Positions 1 through 11,985 of a stretch of 64,000 nucleotides of DNA are shown piece by piece. The stretch lies in NCBI RefSeq assembly GCF_016808335.1, contig NC_053150.1, forward strand, positions 31,178,238 through 31,242,237, read 5' to 3'. A program made the translations under genes and the position numbers. Source of the stretch: Panicum virgatum. Its lineage: Eukaryota; Streptophyta; Magnoliopsida; Poales; Poaceae. A model generated the notes under the pieces. That model was not told the origin of the DNA. It saw only the letters and a program-made list of their open reading frames with translations, and searched no databases. Numbering within the stretch: the stretch's first letter is position 1; every line of letters begins with the position of its first letter.

Positions 1-635
1 GACCGGCGGGCCCCACCTGATAGTGGAAGAGTTGGAGGGAAGGGTGGGGCATCGGACTGGACCGACTCCGGCCCAAGAAAGAAAGACATGAAGGTCGGGC
101 TGAGAATGGAAAAAGAGAATAGTGGGCTGGCAGGCAAGAAGGGGTAGGAGGGTGGACTGTGCCCCAGCCAGCTGGGTCACGCGCGGATCCGCACGCGGGT
201 CACTAGTCGCGCAAGGATAGGCCCGCCGAGGAGAGGATGGCCCTGCTCCGCCTGGGCCCATGAGCTGTGAGCTTCTGCGCAGTCCCTTCCTGCTGGCTCC
301 CAGCCTGTCCCACGAGCGCCTCCTGGGCTGCGTGCTGGTGAGTCGGCCTACTGCGCAGCCTAAGCTGATGTGCGCAGCCTAAGCAGAGCGCTGTTGGTCG
401 CCTCCTGAGCCTGAGCTGCCACACCACGTCCTCTTCCTGACGTGCGAATTCGTGCTGAACAGAGGAAAGAGAGGGGAAGAACAAAAAGATCAGAAACTTC
501 AATTCCAAATAACTTCATCAAAACACAATGGATAAAGATGAAAATTTCAAATATAGATGCGCAAGCTCTGGGCCTAACATATCTGTAATGAAGATTGCGA
601 ATCGATCAAGAATGCATCATGAATCAAATGAAAAA
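1..635. other. Unresolved repeat-like DNA
   Basis: No convincing gene is visible. The first 480 bases are GC-rich, the rest AT-rich. Open frames are short, differ between frames and match nothing I recognise. The stretch may be older transposon sequence or the flank of the LTR-like block that follows. Confidence 0.3.
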
Positions 636-3600
636 TGAAACGCCCTATCAACTATCAAGAACCCATATTTGGAAAATCTCAAAGTCTGGCCGATTTCGCA
701 GAGATTTGAAGGGAGATTGAACTCAACATCCTAGTAACAAAATCCCTCAAACAATTTCACGCATCCGAGCTGAAATCATGAAGAGCAAAAATTCATCAAA
801 AAATACCCAAAAATCATGAAAAAGAAAAATGTTCGGGATGAAACAAAAAGACACGAATTTGATCTTGGGATTATTTCACGAAGTCCGATTACAGGCCACT
901 CCTAGCATCAAAATGGATGGTAAAAAGCTCAAACAAAGAGTCACTCCTTTCTCGCTCTCTCAAATCTTAGAAAATCTCTCTCATGAACAAATGAGAGGAT
1001 CTCCACCAAAAGAGATGACTATCCTTGTAATATCCCAATTATTTAGATAATTTTCAATGTCAAGTCGAGTAAGATTTGGGAGTTGACCAAAAGTTGACTT
1101 TTTGAAACATTGGTCGGATGAATGATCGGACACCGTGGATGCGTAGAGCTCATCGAAACAAATCCATTTGACTGCTAGCATGCCTCATTTGATCATGTGA
1201 TGAGGTTGTGGTGACGTCGGGATGTTTGGACCGTCGGATATGAAGTAGGGCTCCTCTTCTTATTTCGGCATCTATTCTTGACCGAGGCTTCCGTTCCACT
1301 GCCGCCATCTCCTTTTCCATCGCAGCACCTCCTATTCCATCGCCGCCGTCCTGCCTCACGTGGCTACCTCTTGTTCTCCTGCCCACCATAGCCTATCGTT
1401 ACCCATGTTCTTGGTCAGGCCACTGGTAAGGCTTAGACCTATTGCTGCAGCTATTTGTTTTCTTCCCATCCTGGTGCATGTACTCCGCTGGTGTGCGTGA
1501 ACTGCTTGTTGCATGTGCTGCAGAGTTGTTGCAACTAGGAAACTAAGAGGTTGGCGTGGGGAGGAAATTAGAGAAGGGAGCAGAAGAGGGAGAAAAGGAG
1601 GGCGAGGGGGAAATTTTGTGGACTTCCTCAAATTCCTAGCAACTTCCTGATCTGCGCATCCATGGGTAATTCCTAATTATTCAGAGATGCATTAGCCACG
1701 ATCAGGATGGTTCAGTTTGGAATCGGGACTTATGATGGCTGTGACAAATTTTCAGCAGAATCTTTCTTTTTAAATATGGTATTAAGGCATCCAAAATTTC
1801 AACTTTCTGTAGATACACAAGTTGTAGGTTTTCTCGATCTCCTTCTAATGGCTGTAGTTTCTGTTGGGTCCTTCACTCAGAATTTCCCGGACAGAAGTAG
1901 GATGCAAAGGCTCTATGACCTTCGGATGAACATGAAATGTATGTTCACCAATGATCAAAAAGTTGTTGCAGTAAAGAAACCTGGGGGTATTTATACTCCC
2001 AGGCCCTGGGGTACATTTACATTCATGCCTGTGCTTTTTTACCTTACATCAGCACTATCGAGGGTCCTATCTAGTCTTTTCTTGATGACCACTAGTAAAA
2101 TTACGCCTTTGCCCATGTCCATTCACCTTACTTGCGCTTTCGAAGGTCTCGTTTGGTCCTTTTGAATGCTCCCAAGCTTGAGTGCCGTTTACGGCAGGCA
2201 AGCCTGCTTGACTCGTGATCTTCACGCTTCCGAATTCAGGATTCCACACCTTCGCCATGCTTCCGAGGGTCCGAGGGTCCCTGAGAGATCCAACATACAT
2301 CGTCCCTTGAGCCATGCACCTTCGATCCGAGGTCGAAGGTCCTTGTCATTCTTGAACCCCAATCGTAGGTTATGGGGGACCTTCGCTCTCTATCGAGGGT
2401 CCGCATCGTCAGTCCTACACAGAAAACAACAGACCAACCAACTCTTGTGATGCGGACTGGTCATCGAGGGTTATTTGTGATTGCTTGACTGCCCGTAACC
2501 TTCGGGTATGTCACTGCCGGAGGTAGCGATCCCCAACGGTTTCACTCAATTCTGATTAGTGGTTTAGGAGTAATGGTCAAAATAGAGCTGCTATCAGACA
2601 AGGTTAAATCCAGATGCAGAATTATGTTCATCTATTTTCGACATATTTAGAGGCTAAATTCCACCTGGGTGCTATGGCAAAAGTTGTAGGGAAATTTTCT
2701 GTAGATGTTCATGTTGTATTTATTTACTACATTTGGTTAAGCGAATTAAAAGTTATGGGCCAAACAATGAGTAACTCAGAGAATTAGTCGAATTTTCAGA
2801 AATTGCGAGAGTTAACGATTTAGGCTTTTAGTTCGAGATTTCTTCGAGTATATAGGCTTTCGGTCGATATGAACTAGTTCTTAAGGGTGGTTTATTCTAC
2901 AGGTTTGATAAATTCTAGTGGCGAGAGTGTGACGCTAAGGTAAGTGCAATGATGAATTCCTTGTTATGTGGATATGCTTGTTGTTTTCTTGCTACCCACT
3001 TGGACTATATTTATTTGGTGGCTTTATTTCACATGTAAGATTCTTCAAGTTCATGCTTTGATTTTCTGGTTCAACTAAATATTCAAGTTGCATGCGCTTC
3101 CCTACATATTATTCAAGTGCCGGGAGTTTGAATAAACACTGGTTGTGCAAATTGGTCCTTACGTTCAGGATCATATGAATAAGTGATGGTCCCACTTATT
3201 CAGCTTTACCGGTAAATGCAAAGGAAGTTTGAGGTGACGTCCGTTTCATATGAAAACTACTGTTTCATTGGTTATGGATATTCCACTGTTCTTAAACTTG
3301 GAGTCGTTCAGCTGGTTCTGAGTTGTGCTTGGTGAGTATTTTTCCTCACTCTTGTGTTATTTGGTTTTAGGTATGCGATGATCAAGTATGCATGGGAAGG
3401 GAGTAGCCAATTCATAACGAGCATGCACACACCTTGGCAATCATTATATTAACTCCCTAGACTGAATATTTCTTTTAACATTGAGAACTATCGTGTGAAG
3501 TGGATTCATCGGAAGAGAGAGGCATTTTCATTTCTTCGCTTTTGAGCAGTAAGTATTTCGCAAGGCGGCCCAGGGGTCTTCTTCATTTAAGGGGCAGTTG

Positions 3601-4064
3601 AGCAACCAATGATACTATGTAGTACGGGAATTGTAGTTCACAAGTGAAGCCTCCCATGAGTGACTAGTTGGGTGGTATATGAAAAATGGGCCAGTTATAA
3701 ACTAATCCGTCTTTTATGGCCGATTGAGACTGTCTTCCTTAGAAATAGAACGCTCTTTGACGAGAAAGCCGTCTAGCACCTGTAGCTGGCTTGATTCACA
3801 TCCCGTTGTTTGCTTACGAGTTTGGTAGCGAGCCGAGGCAGATGTTTGTAGTTTTTTCGTTTGGATGTCGCTTAAGTTCGTACGGTTATGTTGGTTGGAG
3901 TTCTTAATACTATTTATTTATACCATCATGCTATTATGACCTGTGTGCCCGCGGATGTTAGGATTTATGGGGGAGACTCTGCCAAAATTTACTAGAATTT
4001 TTATACTTGTAATTTAGTGTCTTTAGTAGTAACCTCCAGGTATGTTGATACTTGGGGCGTTACA
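636..4064 (+). mobile_element. Possible solo LTR or LTR remnant of a gypsy element
   Basis: The block starts with TGAAACGCCC and ends with GGGGCGTTACA, an imperfect inverted pair of the kind that bounds long LTRs of Del/Tekay-type gypsy elements. Inside are non-coding sequence, several CGAGGGTCC-like words at about 2055-2470, and no protein domain. The bases next to the two ends (AAAAA and ATCCT) do not match, so no TSD supports the boundaries. The 152-codon frame at 1707-2165 has no recognisable similarity and is probably chance. The call rests on terminal symmetry and general texture only. Confidence 0.3.
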
Positions 4065-5124
4065 ATCCTAACGGCCCTTCCTTATATATATGGGCGTTGG
4101 CGAAAAGATCAAAATATCCTTACATGATGCAGAGAACCCAAATACCCTTAGGGGTAAAAACACCCCAAATATCAGAGCATGCAACCGTCCCATCACCTCC
4201 ACAACTTCATTTCACCTTGACGCAAGATTCACGACGGTACCATATGTCCTCTGACTCGTTGCCGCCCAATTTTGAAGCCCAAGCCAATAAACTTGCCGAC
4301 ATCTGGTTTTAAGGTTCAAACCAGCAAACCTGCCACCTCCAATATTGGCGTATCCGGTCTCCGCCAACCTTTGACGCCTTTAAGTCTTTCGCGCTCCCGC
4401 GCGCAGTACGGGCAGCCGCCAAAGTCTTTGACTCGACCAATGTTCAACGCCGTCTTCATCACCACCTCGTCCTCCTCCTTGTACTCTTTCTTTGATCGTG
4501 CACCATGTGGATTGCCCATGACTCCGTCCGAATTCCTCGAGTGCCTCGACGCCAAGCCTCCACTTGTTCACTACAGCATGATGCATCGGTGCCAAGCCTC
4601 TTTCTTTCCCTTCATCACCGCATGATCTATCGCACCCAAGTTGGAGTTCGCCCTTCACTGCATTCGTCAACCATCACATCGTATCGTACACCTGCATATC
4701 ACGAGCCAAGAGATACATCAAATCCATGTAACGTTATCAATCACTTGTCATCCAAGTTTGACCACTATTGGTCCTCAATTATACTTGGGGTTGGGGTAAT
4801 ATAGCTTCATGTGTGCTTGAGAACTCCTATCACTATCTATAACCTATCGGTCACCGCATTCTTTTACCAGTATTGCAAAGAGGTTTTGTTGCTCCAAACC
4901 CAATGCGTTTATGGCTCCTGCATACTGTTCGTCAGTGAGTGACTAGCGTACTGAAGACCAATACTAATCTTTACTGGTTTCCTTACCACTGCCCCCAGCT
5001 GTTTGTATACTGCATTTTGAGCCTGTGATTGGCTTAGCAACTGACCACGTTCTGATGTTGAAGAACTTCCTATTTGTTAAAAGCTCCAAGGCCAGACAAC
5101 TAGCCCGGATTATGCAAACCTATA
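4065..5124. other. Unresolved sequence left of the nested stack
   Basis: A TATA-like run (TTATATATATG, about 4082) is present, but no frame longer than 117 codons and no recognisable protein. The end of this block (CTATA) is the left TSD of the outermost element, so before insertion it continued directly into sequence at 48105. It is therefore probably part of the 3' flank of the membrane-protein gene at 48.6-49.8 kb. Confidence 0.35.
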
Positions 5125-5253
5125 TGTTGACGACCAAAATTGATCGTGACCAGTCTGACCGGTCTGACCAAGCGGTCTGACTGGTCCGATGTTGTGGCCT
5201 GTCCGGCAGGAGCCCGACCGGTCTGATCGGTGGGTCCGACCGGTCCGACCGGT
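5125..5253 (+). repeat. Left LTR of outermost element, 5' piece
   Basis: Matches the start of the right LTR at 37206. It carries clustered ACCGGT-type palindromes in GACCGGTCTGACCGG-like runs. It breaks off at the 5254 insertion and resumes at 33895. Confidence 0.85.
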
Positions 5254-6935
5254 TGTTGGCGTTTCTTATGCCCAATAGAATAGATATTCTGCAAGCGCAC
5301 AGAATCACCGCTGTAGCACTTCACCTTGGAGTATTCCAGGGTATCGTATTTTTCCTCAGGGAAGCATTATGGTAAAGAGTATCATAAATCGAATAATAAC
5401 CGTACTAGCTTAATTGACTGACTAACTAGACGGGGGTAAGCCAGATAGGTAAGTGAGATAAATGGCCAGGCAATGACCGAGTGACACATGAAGATTCTAA
5501 TCCTTAGAGAGGTAGTAGCTGGGAGGACAACGATCAAGATAAGACTCCTGATACACTTATGAACTATCGAGTTAGCCTCTCTAGATCAGACTAAACACCT
5601 AACTAGTTCTCGGGAAAGCAGAGCTTATTTCGGCGGCTGGAAGAGGAATGACTTCAGAAAGGGATGAGAGGGGATTCGAACAGCAACCTGCACTACTGCT
5701 ATGAAAACACCCAAACATGGTGGACTACAAAGGACGGATAGGGCTGTCACCACCTACCGACTACCACAACAGTTCCGTGGGGTGGAACACACTTTCTAGC
5801 TATCACTAAGGTCAGACACCACATCTGCACTCGGTGTTAGGATTTCTCTCGAGGCATTCGAGAGAAATCCCCCTCAACCTAGAGCACTAACTTGAGACAC
5901 TCTAGTCTGGGCGAGAAAACCCGTAAGATGAGTTCCCGATCACTAAGAAAGATAACTTAGCCTAAGCTAAAGGATAACTTCCGCGCTCAAGCTGAACACT
6001 CAGACTCGAGTAAATAAACGACAGTGGAAAGTAAAGCTGACTCAGAAAAGTAAAGAAGATAACTTATATTAATAATATCAAAAGAAAGATACAAGAGCTA
6101 TACCAGACTTCCGACGACTCCGGAATCCCGAGCAAGCTCGACTCGACTCTAACTCCCAAGCTACTAACCTACTCTAGAAAGTACAAGTGAAGAGAGAAGA
6201 GCTCCAATGGTGTATGTTGAAGTGATGGATGGTTCTTCTATTTATAGCCCTTCCAAGGTCGGTTATTCCCTGTAGCGTCAGTTGCAAGCAGGTAAGGTCG
6301 GTGTGCTTGTCTTCCATGCGAAGCCGGGCATGAGACACTGCAAAGTGGGGCAGGCCGGCCTCCCCTATGCCGGCCGGCCTGGGATCTTGGCCATCTGGCC
6401 ACCGCCTTTGCACGAACACTCTGGATTGCTTCAGGAGGTTGGTAGTCGTTGCGTTGCCCGAACGCTTGAGGTTGTAGGCCAGCCGGCCGGTCTTCCTCTG
6501 GCCCATCTCGTCCCTCCGTTGCGCCGACATTCCCCCTGCATTCTAGTGACTTGCCTCGGTGATGGATCACGGCCCTGAACCTCAGTTGGTACTGAGTTGT
6601 GGCCCTTTTTGTTCCTTGTGCAAGCCTTTCAATCCATCCAATCAAACCAAGGCCTAACCCTTGACTCAAGGCATCATGAGCATGTCACATTGCCTCTGGT
6701 TTGAAGCTGGGGCCAAGTTCTTGGAGGTGTTAGGCCGGCCGGCCTAGGAGAGGCCGCCCGGCCTGGGATTTTCCCCATTTCTGTCCATTTTTGGTACACC
6801 TGCTTCTGGAATCAAAACTCATCCAAAACTTGTGGAACTCGTTATAAATAAATAAAATATGAATGGAACATAGTGTAAAGCTCATGTTATTCCCGAGAAG
6901 TTGACGGCTAAAATATGAATTTATGGCCGTCAACA
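5254..6935 (-). repeat. LTR (3' by function) of the minus-strand Athila-like element
   Basis: 1682 bp, pairing with 32169-33889. On the minus strand it begins TGTTGACGGCC and ends CGCCAACA. It holds GGCCGGCC-type box pairs at 6349/6368 and 6733/6752, a partly deleted pair at about 6478, and a TATA box (TATAAAT, complement of 6240-6246). Confidence 0.88.
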
Positions 6936-6970
6936 CCCCCCAAGCTTAAACTTTTGCTCGTCCTCGAGCA
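6936..6970 (-). promoter_or_regulatory. Polypurine tract with upstream hairpin
   Basis: Minus strand reads TGCTCGAGGACGAGCA (6970-6955, a 6-bp stem with AGGA loop), then 13 bases, then GGGGGG (6941-6936) directly against the LTR. The same hairpin occurs before the polypurine tract of the plus-strand Athila-like element at 46806-46841. Confidence 0.75.
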
Positions 6971-7787
6971 AAGCTTGAACTGAGGCTCGGTGAATCAGGA
7001 GTTGCATCAAATGTTTACCCCCTTGCAGGTATCTTGTGCACAGCATATTACTCTTCCCGTCTATACTTATGAAAAGTTGGCTCATACCTAAAGTTCTGGA
7101 AGATGGAGCGTATTCGTTTTTCATCCCTCGGTCTTGGGCGGTTGTAGGACTGAACAACCTTCACCGGAATGTTCCCTGTTGCCTGTTCAGGTTCCCAGCT
7201 CGGATTTTTATAAGAATTTTTCAAAAGAGGTTCAGGTTTCCCAATGGTACTCTCGAGTCTCTCGAAGTGTATGATCCTCACCGATGGTCGAGAAATCTGA
7301 CCATCTTCTTCCTATCTCTAAAGCTGATATGTGGAGTTTATGGGTAGGAAGACATATGCATACCTTGGTTACCTGTATTGTTCAGCCGAAGAGTGATCCA
7401 TGCCAGGTCGGTACTTTGCCAAATTCAGGTCTCATGGAACATGAAATATTTGGAGGGTATGAAGGAATGAAATGGATAGCTTCCCTTGTGAATTTATTTG
7501 AACTCCTCAATTTGCAGTTTGGGATGGAGAGTGGGCTTCTCTTTCTTTTTCTTTCTCTCTCTTTTTTAAGAAGATAGCTCCACTCTCTTTTGCTGATATA
7601 ACTTGAATTTCCTTGGAGTTTTGAATGGGAAGCTCTTGTGGGATGAACTGAAGTGTTGAGGTGGTGATTGCGGGGGAGCATAGATAGCGAAAGTGGATGT
7701 CAATACCCGGAATGGGCGAGTGACAGGCCAGATATGTTTGGGCTAGCAAATGGTGGATTTATGTGGGATGAGGGCCTGTAGATGGCA
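6971..7787 (-). other. 3' untranslated part of the minus-strand element, continued
   Basis: About 800 bases between the pre-PPT hairpin and element A. Frames of up to 103 codons exist on both strands but none resembles a known domain. Confidence 0.5.
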
Positions 7788-7792
7788 AGTAC

Positions 7793-8210
7793 TGTCAGAC
7801 CCGGGGCAGCGGGACTGCTTATAGGCATAGAATGTTCTAGAGTAAGGGATAGCTCATGGATGTACCTTACCTCTCTTGCAACTAACTGAATAGGCATAGA
7901 ACTAGCTGCAGTACAAAGGAAACTACCCGATTGTGTTGTAGTAGGACTTCAACTGTACTCGGCTAGGACTTTCCATGTAGCATTGTCCCTCTGGATATAT
8001 AAGGGCGGGCAGGGACCCCTTCCGAACAATCATTAACACCTAAGGCAATACAAACAACCACACAGGACGTAGGGTATTACGCAACTTGCGGCCCGAACCT
8101 GTCTAAATCTTTGTGTTCCTTGCACCATCGAGTTCCAGAGCAGTCGATCCCTACCTATAAACCTTACTGCTAAGGGTATCCCTGAGCAGGCTTGGCGGTA
8201 AACACTGACA
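7793..8210 (+). repeat. Left LTR of element A
   Basis: Starts TGTCAGACCC, ends AACACTGACA. The TATA box TATATAA is at 7996-8002. It is followed at 8212 by TGGCGCGCTAGGTAGGGG, a primer-site-like sequence whose tRNA I could not assign. Confidence 0.9.
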
Positions 8211-8256
8211 GCTGGCGCGCTAGGTAGGGGATTCGGTGAGTTCATCGGCGAATTCG

Positions 8257-10331
8257 ATGGCTGGATCAAGCGACACCAACAACGTGCCAGAGGGCACAAC
8301 CCTCGTTTTCGGTTCCTGGGCATGCACGGCTGACGGATCGGGAGGCTTCTCCAGCCACCTTGTCACGCCCAACCCGCCTAAACCAAAAACCACCACTCAT
8401 CTCACCGACATCTGCAAGACTACAGATCTCGACGAAAAAAGAGTTCTACTCAAACTCGGTTCGGGTAAATCAGAAAACGTGTCAACTCCAACTGGACCCC
8501 TTGAGTTAGCCGAGTCCGATGCAAATTCTGACACCGAAAAAACTCACTTTTCCAAAACCCTCGGAAAATACTTGACTCATCTCAAGATGATCAAACGCCC
8601 CAAGATCAACAACTTAGAACTACTCGGGGGAGTAGATCAAGTTTCACAATCAATCAAGGGCTACATCAAACTTGCAGAAGCTGCTCTGGGCTCATCTACA
8701 TCACAACAGAACCTAGAAGTGTCCAACCCACCACAGAAAAGGTCGGATGATATACTCTCAGGGATCGATCGAGTGGATTCCAAGCTCGCCGACTGCATTA
8801 AGATAGCTGAAAGCACCCTGCAAAACAAAGAGCAAAAATCAGGAGAAGGAATCTACTGGGGATCTGGTGAGACAAACCCCAGACTTGTTCGGATGGGACC
8901 GTCTATCTCCAGGATACCTCAGAACCCTTCTCCGAAACCTGCTCACATTCAGACTCCTGAACCAGTCAAGTCCTCGTTCGATCGGGACTTTGATCAATTC
9001 ATGAACGGTCTCGACAACTTTAAACCATTCGATGATCTCGAAGATTGATATGACAACGTCGACTTGTTCATGGACGCTATGGCCAATCCACCCGAACACG
9101 CTGACGCTCTTTGGGAACTGGCCAAACTTAAAAAGGGAAAAGCCAAAGCTCCAGAACAATCCAGTGAGTCGATTTTTGACAAACCCTGGATCAAGGAGCC
9201 TGAAGGGCTGACTCCCACTAAATCATGGCTACACTAGATAAACGATAACGCCCTCCGTGTAGAGATGGGCATCCCACTTCTCGCTCACCCAAAGCATACT
9301 TACTCTAAAATCGGTGGACTAACCGATTCCGAATCCGAGTACTCTTCCAACTCGGAGGACGAGCTGGATGACCTAATCCAGTACAGTAAGCAAGTCGAGT
9401 CCAACTCGGCTAAGAACTCCAAGTCCGATCAGGACTCCCTCCCTAACTTGGTCATATATGCAACGCCGCAAGGACGGACAATGCACCTAAAGAAGACACA
9501 AGATCCCAACACTTCTGGCTCAAGGCCAACGGATCTGCCCTTCCAGCAGAGTACCCTTCTAGATCCATCCCCAAGCAAACAAGACCAAGAGATTCAAGAT
9601 CTTTGCCGTGAAATCCTCATGGTTTGCATCTCTGAAGTTCAGGAACCTGAGGGTGATCCCACGAAGTGTCTCGACCTCGACGACTACAACTCTGATGATT
9701 TTGACGAGTACCTTTCCGACAACATAGAAACTACTCCTCCCACAATCACGTAAGCCCAACCTATTATCAACCAAGATCCGTCTGCACCTCCTCCAGTAGT
9801 GACAGTCACTGTACAATTGAAAGAACAGCACCCCGCAGAAGATCTTTATGAGCGTCGCCGTCTGCTTAACCAGAAGAGGGCGTTCAGGCGCCAGCGCCTA
9901 GCCAACAGTCAGTAGGAACAGCAGGCAACAACTACGACTACTCCAATTGTGACCTCTGCAATGTGATCAATGTTGGTCGCGACGCGCGCAACATCATCAC
10001 CTCAAGGAGAAAAAAACACGAGGAAGTCGAGGCTTACAGCCCTTCTTCCAACTACTGCATCCCACCAAAGGCTTCTGCATCCTTCAAGAAGTATAAGCCG
10101 GTAAGCACCCGCCCTCAGGGTAAACCGCGCACCCCACATGATGGGGAAACATCTCTTGGTGGACCCAGGATCAACAAGACTCTACAATGCAAGTGCTTCA
10201 TCCACCCGAAGAGCTCTCACACGATCTTCGAGTGCGACTCACTCCGCAAGGCCCTTGGGGCACCTCTCCTAAAAGAGACTCTACCTAAAATCTATTCGAC
10301 CATCGTATCGACTAGTTTTATCTTCGAATAG
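8257..10331 (+). pseudogene. Gag remnant of element A
   Basis: Begins MAGSSDTNNVPEGTTLVFGS (ATG 8257), shortly after the primer-site region. It continues through an acidic, Ser/Pro-rich middle and ends with CFIHPKSSHTIFECDSLRKAL, a C-x2-H-x4-H-x4-C knuckle as seen in Tat-lineage gags. No classic capsid domain is evident. Breaks: TGA at 9046-9048 and a TAG near 9236, both in frame with the next block, and a frame change near 9750-9960. The copy in element B (22611-24641) has the same blocks in the same order but different breaks, so the ancestral protein was one long frame. Confidence 0.7.
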
Positions 10332-10559
10332 TTTTATTTAGTCATGTAAACCATTGCTCACGTCTAACGGGCAAGGGGTAGGTCTTAAGAGTCAGAGTCT
10401 GACATTTTACAATTACTGTAACCTCGACAAATCCAAAATAAAAGTTGATTTCCTCCACAAATCGACTACTTGGCTCTCGCTCATATGGCAAAATACCCCA
10501 TCTCAAATACTACCCGAAAAGCTGCACCGATGCAGCATCCGAGTAGCCCTTATGGTTTA

Positions 10560-11480
10560 CTCCAAGTGATCTTACGACATTTTCATCTTGGGTAACCTGA
10601 CGGGGTTCATCCTAACAGACCTGTCCTAAGAATCCTTCGTCCTTAGTTGAGGACACCTTACTCGCCTTGCTCGAGTAGGTTTTGGATATCCTCTCGACAT
10701 TTACGTATTGGGCAATCCGACGGGGTTTGTACCTAATAGTTCTGTCTTAAGGATTACTCCAGTCCTTGGTTAAAGGACACCTTACTCGCCTCGCTTGAGT
10801 AAGTTTTGGATATCCTCTCGACATTTACGTCTTGGGCAACCGAACGGGGTTCGTACCTAACAGTTCTGTCTTAAGGATTACTCCAGTCCTTAGTTAAAAG
10901 ACACCTTACTCGCCTCGCTCGAGTAAGTTTTGGATATCCTCTCGACATTTACGTCTAGGGCAACCCGACGGGGTTCGTACCTAACAGTTCTGTCTTAAGG
11001 ATTACTCCAGTCCTTAGTTAAAGGACACCCTACTCGCTGGCTCGAGTAGGTTTTGGATATCTTTTCGACATTTACGTCTTGGGCAACCCGATGGGGTTCG
11101 TACCTAACAGTTCTGTCTTAAGGATTACTCCAGTCCTTGGTTAAAGGACACCCTACTCGCTGGCTCAAGTAGGTTTTGGATACTCCTTCGGCATTTTTGT
11201 CTTGGGCAACTCGACGGGGTTCGTACCTAACAGACTTGCCCTAAGAGTTACTCCAGTCCTCGGGTAGGGCACCTTACTCGCCCTGCTCGAGTAAGTTTGG
11301 GATATTTCTAGAATATTTACATCTTGGTTAACTCGACGGAGTTCAATCCTAACAGTCCTATTTTAGAAATCAACCCAGTCCATGTATAGGACATACTACT
11401 CGATAAGGTCGAGTAGTCCGAGATATTTTCGCAATAGTTGTATACTATCTGGGTGACCAAGCAAGGTCTATCCTAACTGG
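10560..11480 (+). repeat. 124-bp tandem array in element A
   Basis: About seven units. The landmark GGACACC(T/C)TACTCG recurs near 10651, 10775, 10899, 11023, 11146 and 11268. Each unit contains an 8-bp stem, CTTACTCG...CGAGTAAG or CCTACTCG...CGAGTAGG, with a 6-7-base loop, and the line TCTTGGGCAACCCGACGGGG. It lies between the 3' ends of the sense gag and the antisense gene. Confidence 0.9.
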
Positions 11481-11985
11481 TCAACTACGAAATCCCTCAA
11501 GGAGTACAAATAAGTTCTTGATACTCTAAAATAGGTTGACAAGAGTCTCCTGTTTACCTATCTATCAAGGAACATCTAAAAGCTCCTTTTTAAAACTCGA
11601 TAAGAGTTTTCCCCCGCTGGACAACAAAGTCCATATGAGCTTCACTCTAATAAAGCATTTCCTTTGAAAAGGAAATCCGCTTTAACCTATGGCTTTTCAA
11701 CATTCTTATAGTGCTTTTCCCACTTGGTTAATCCTGCGGGATTCAATCCTAACCGGTCAGCACTAGCATTCTGATTCAGAATCATACAAACTCGATCCTA
11801 TTCGAGAATACTTTGTCTCCTAAGGCACCCACGGATATAATTCCTCGTATCTACTATTACTATTATAACTGAGTCGGTGCGATGCTGCCAACACTCAGGA
11901 CATTCGAGTACAATTACTTGACACATCAAAGGATTTAACAATCCTACCACAGAATAAGTACTTAAACATTACACAAATAACAAGT

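Noticed and set aside
1707..2165. 152-codon frame as a host gene
   Set aside because: Lies in LTR-like DNA, no recognisable domain, no support from neighbouring sequence.
10560..11480. CRISPR-like array
   Set aside because: Units are 124-bp head-to-tail tandem copies without unique spacers, in a plant LTR element.
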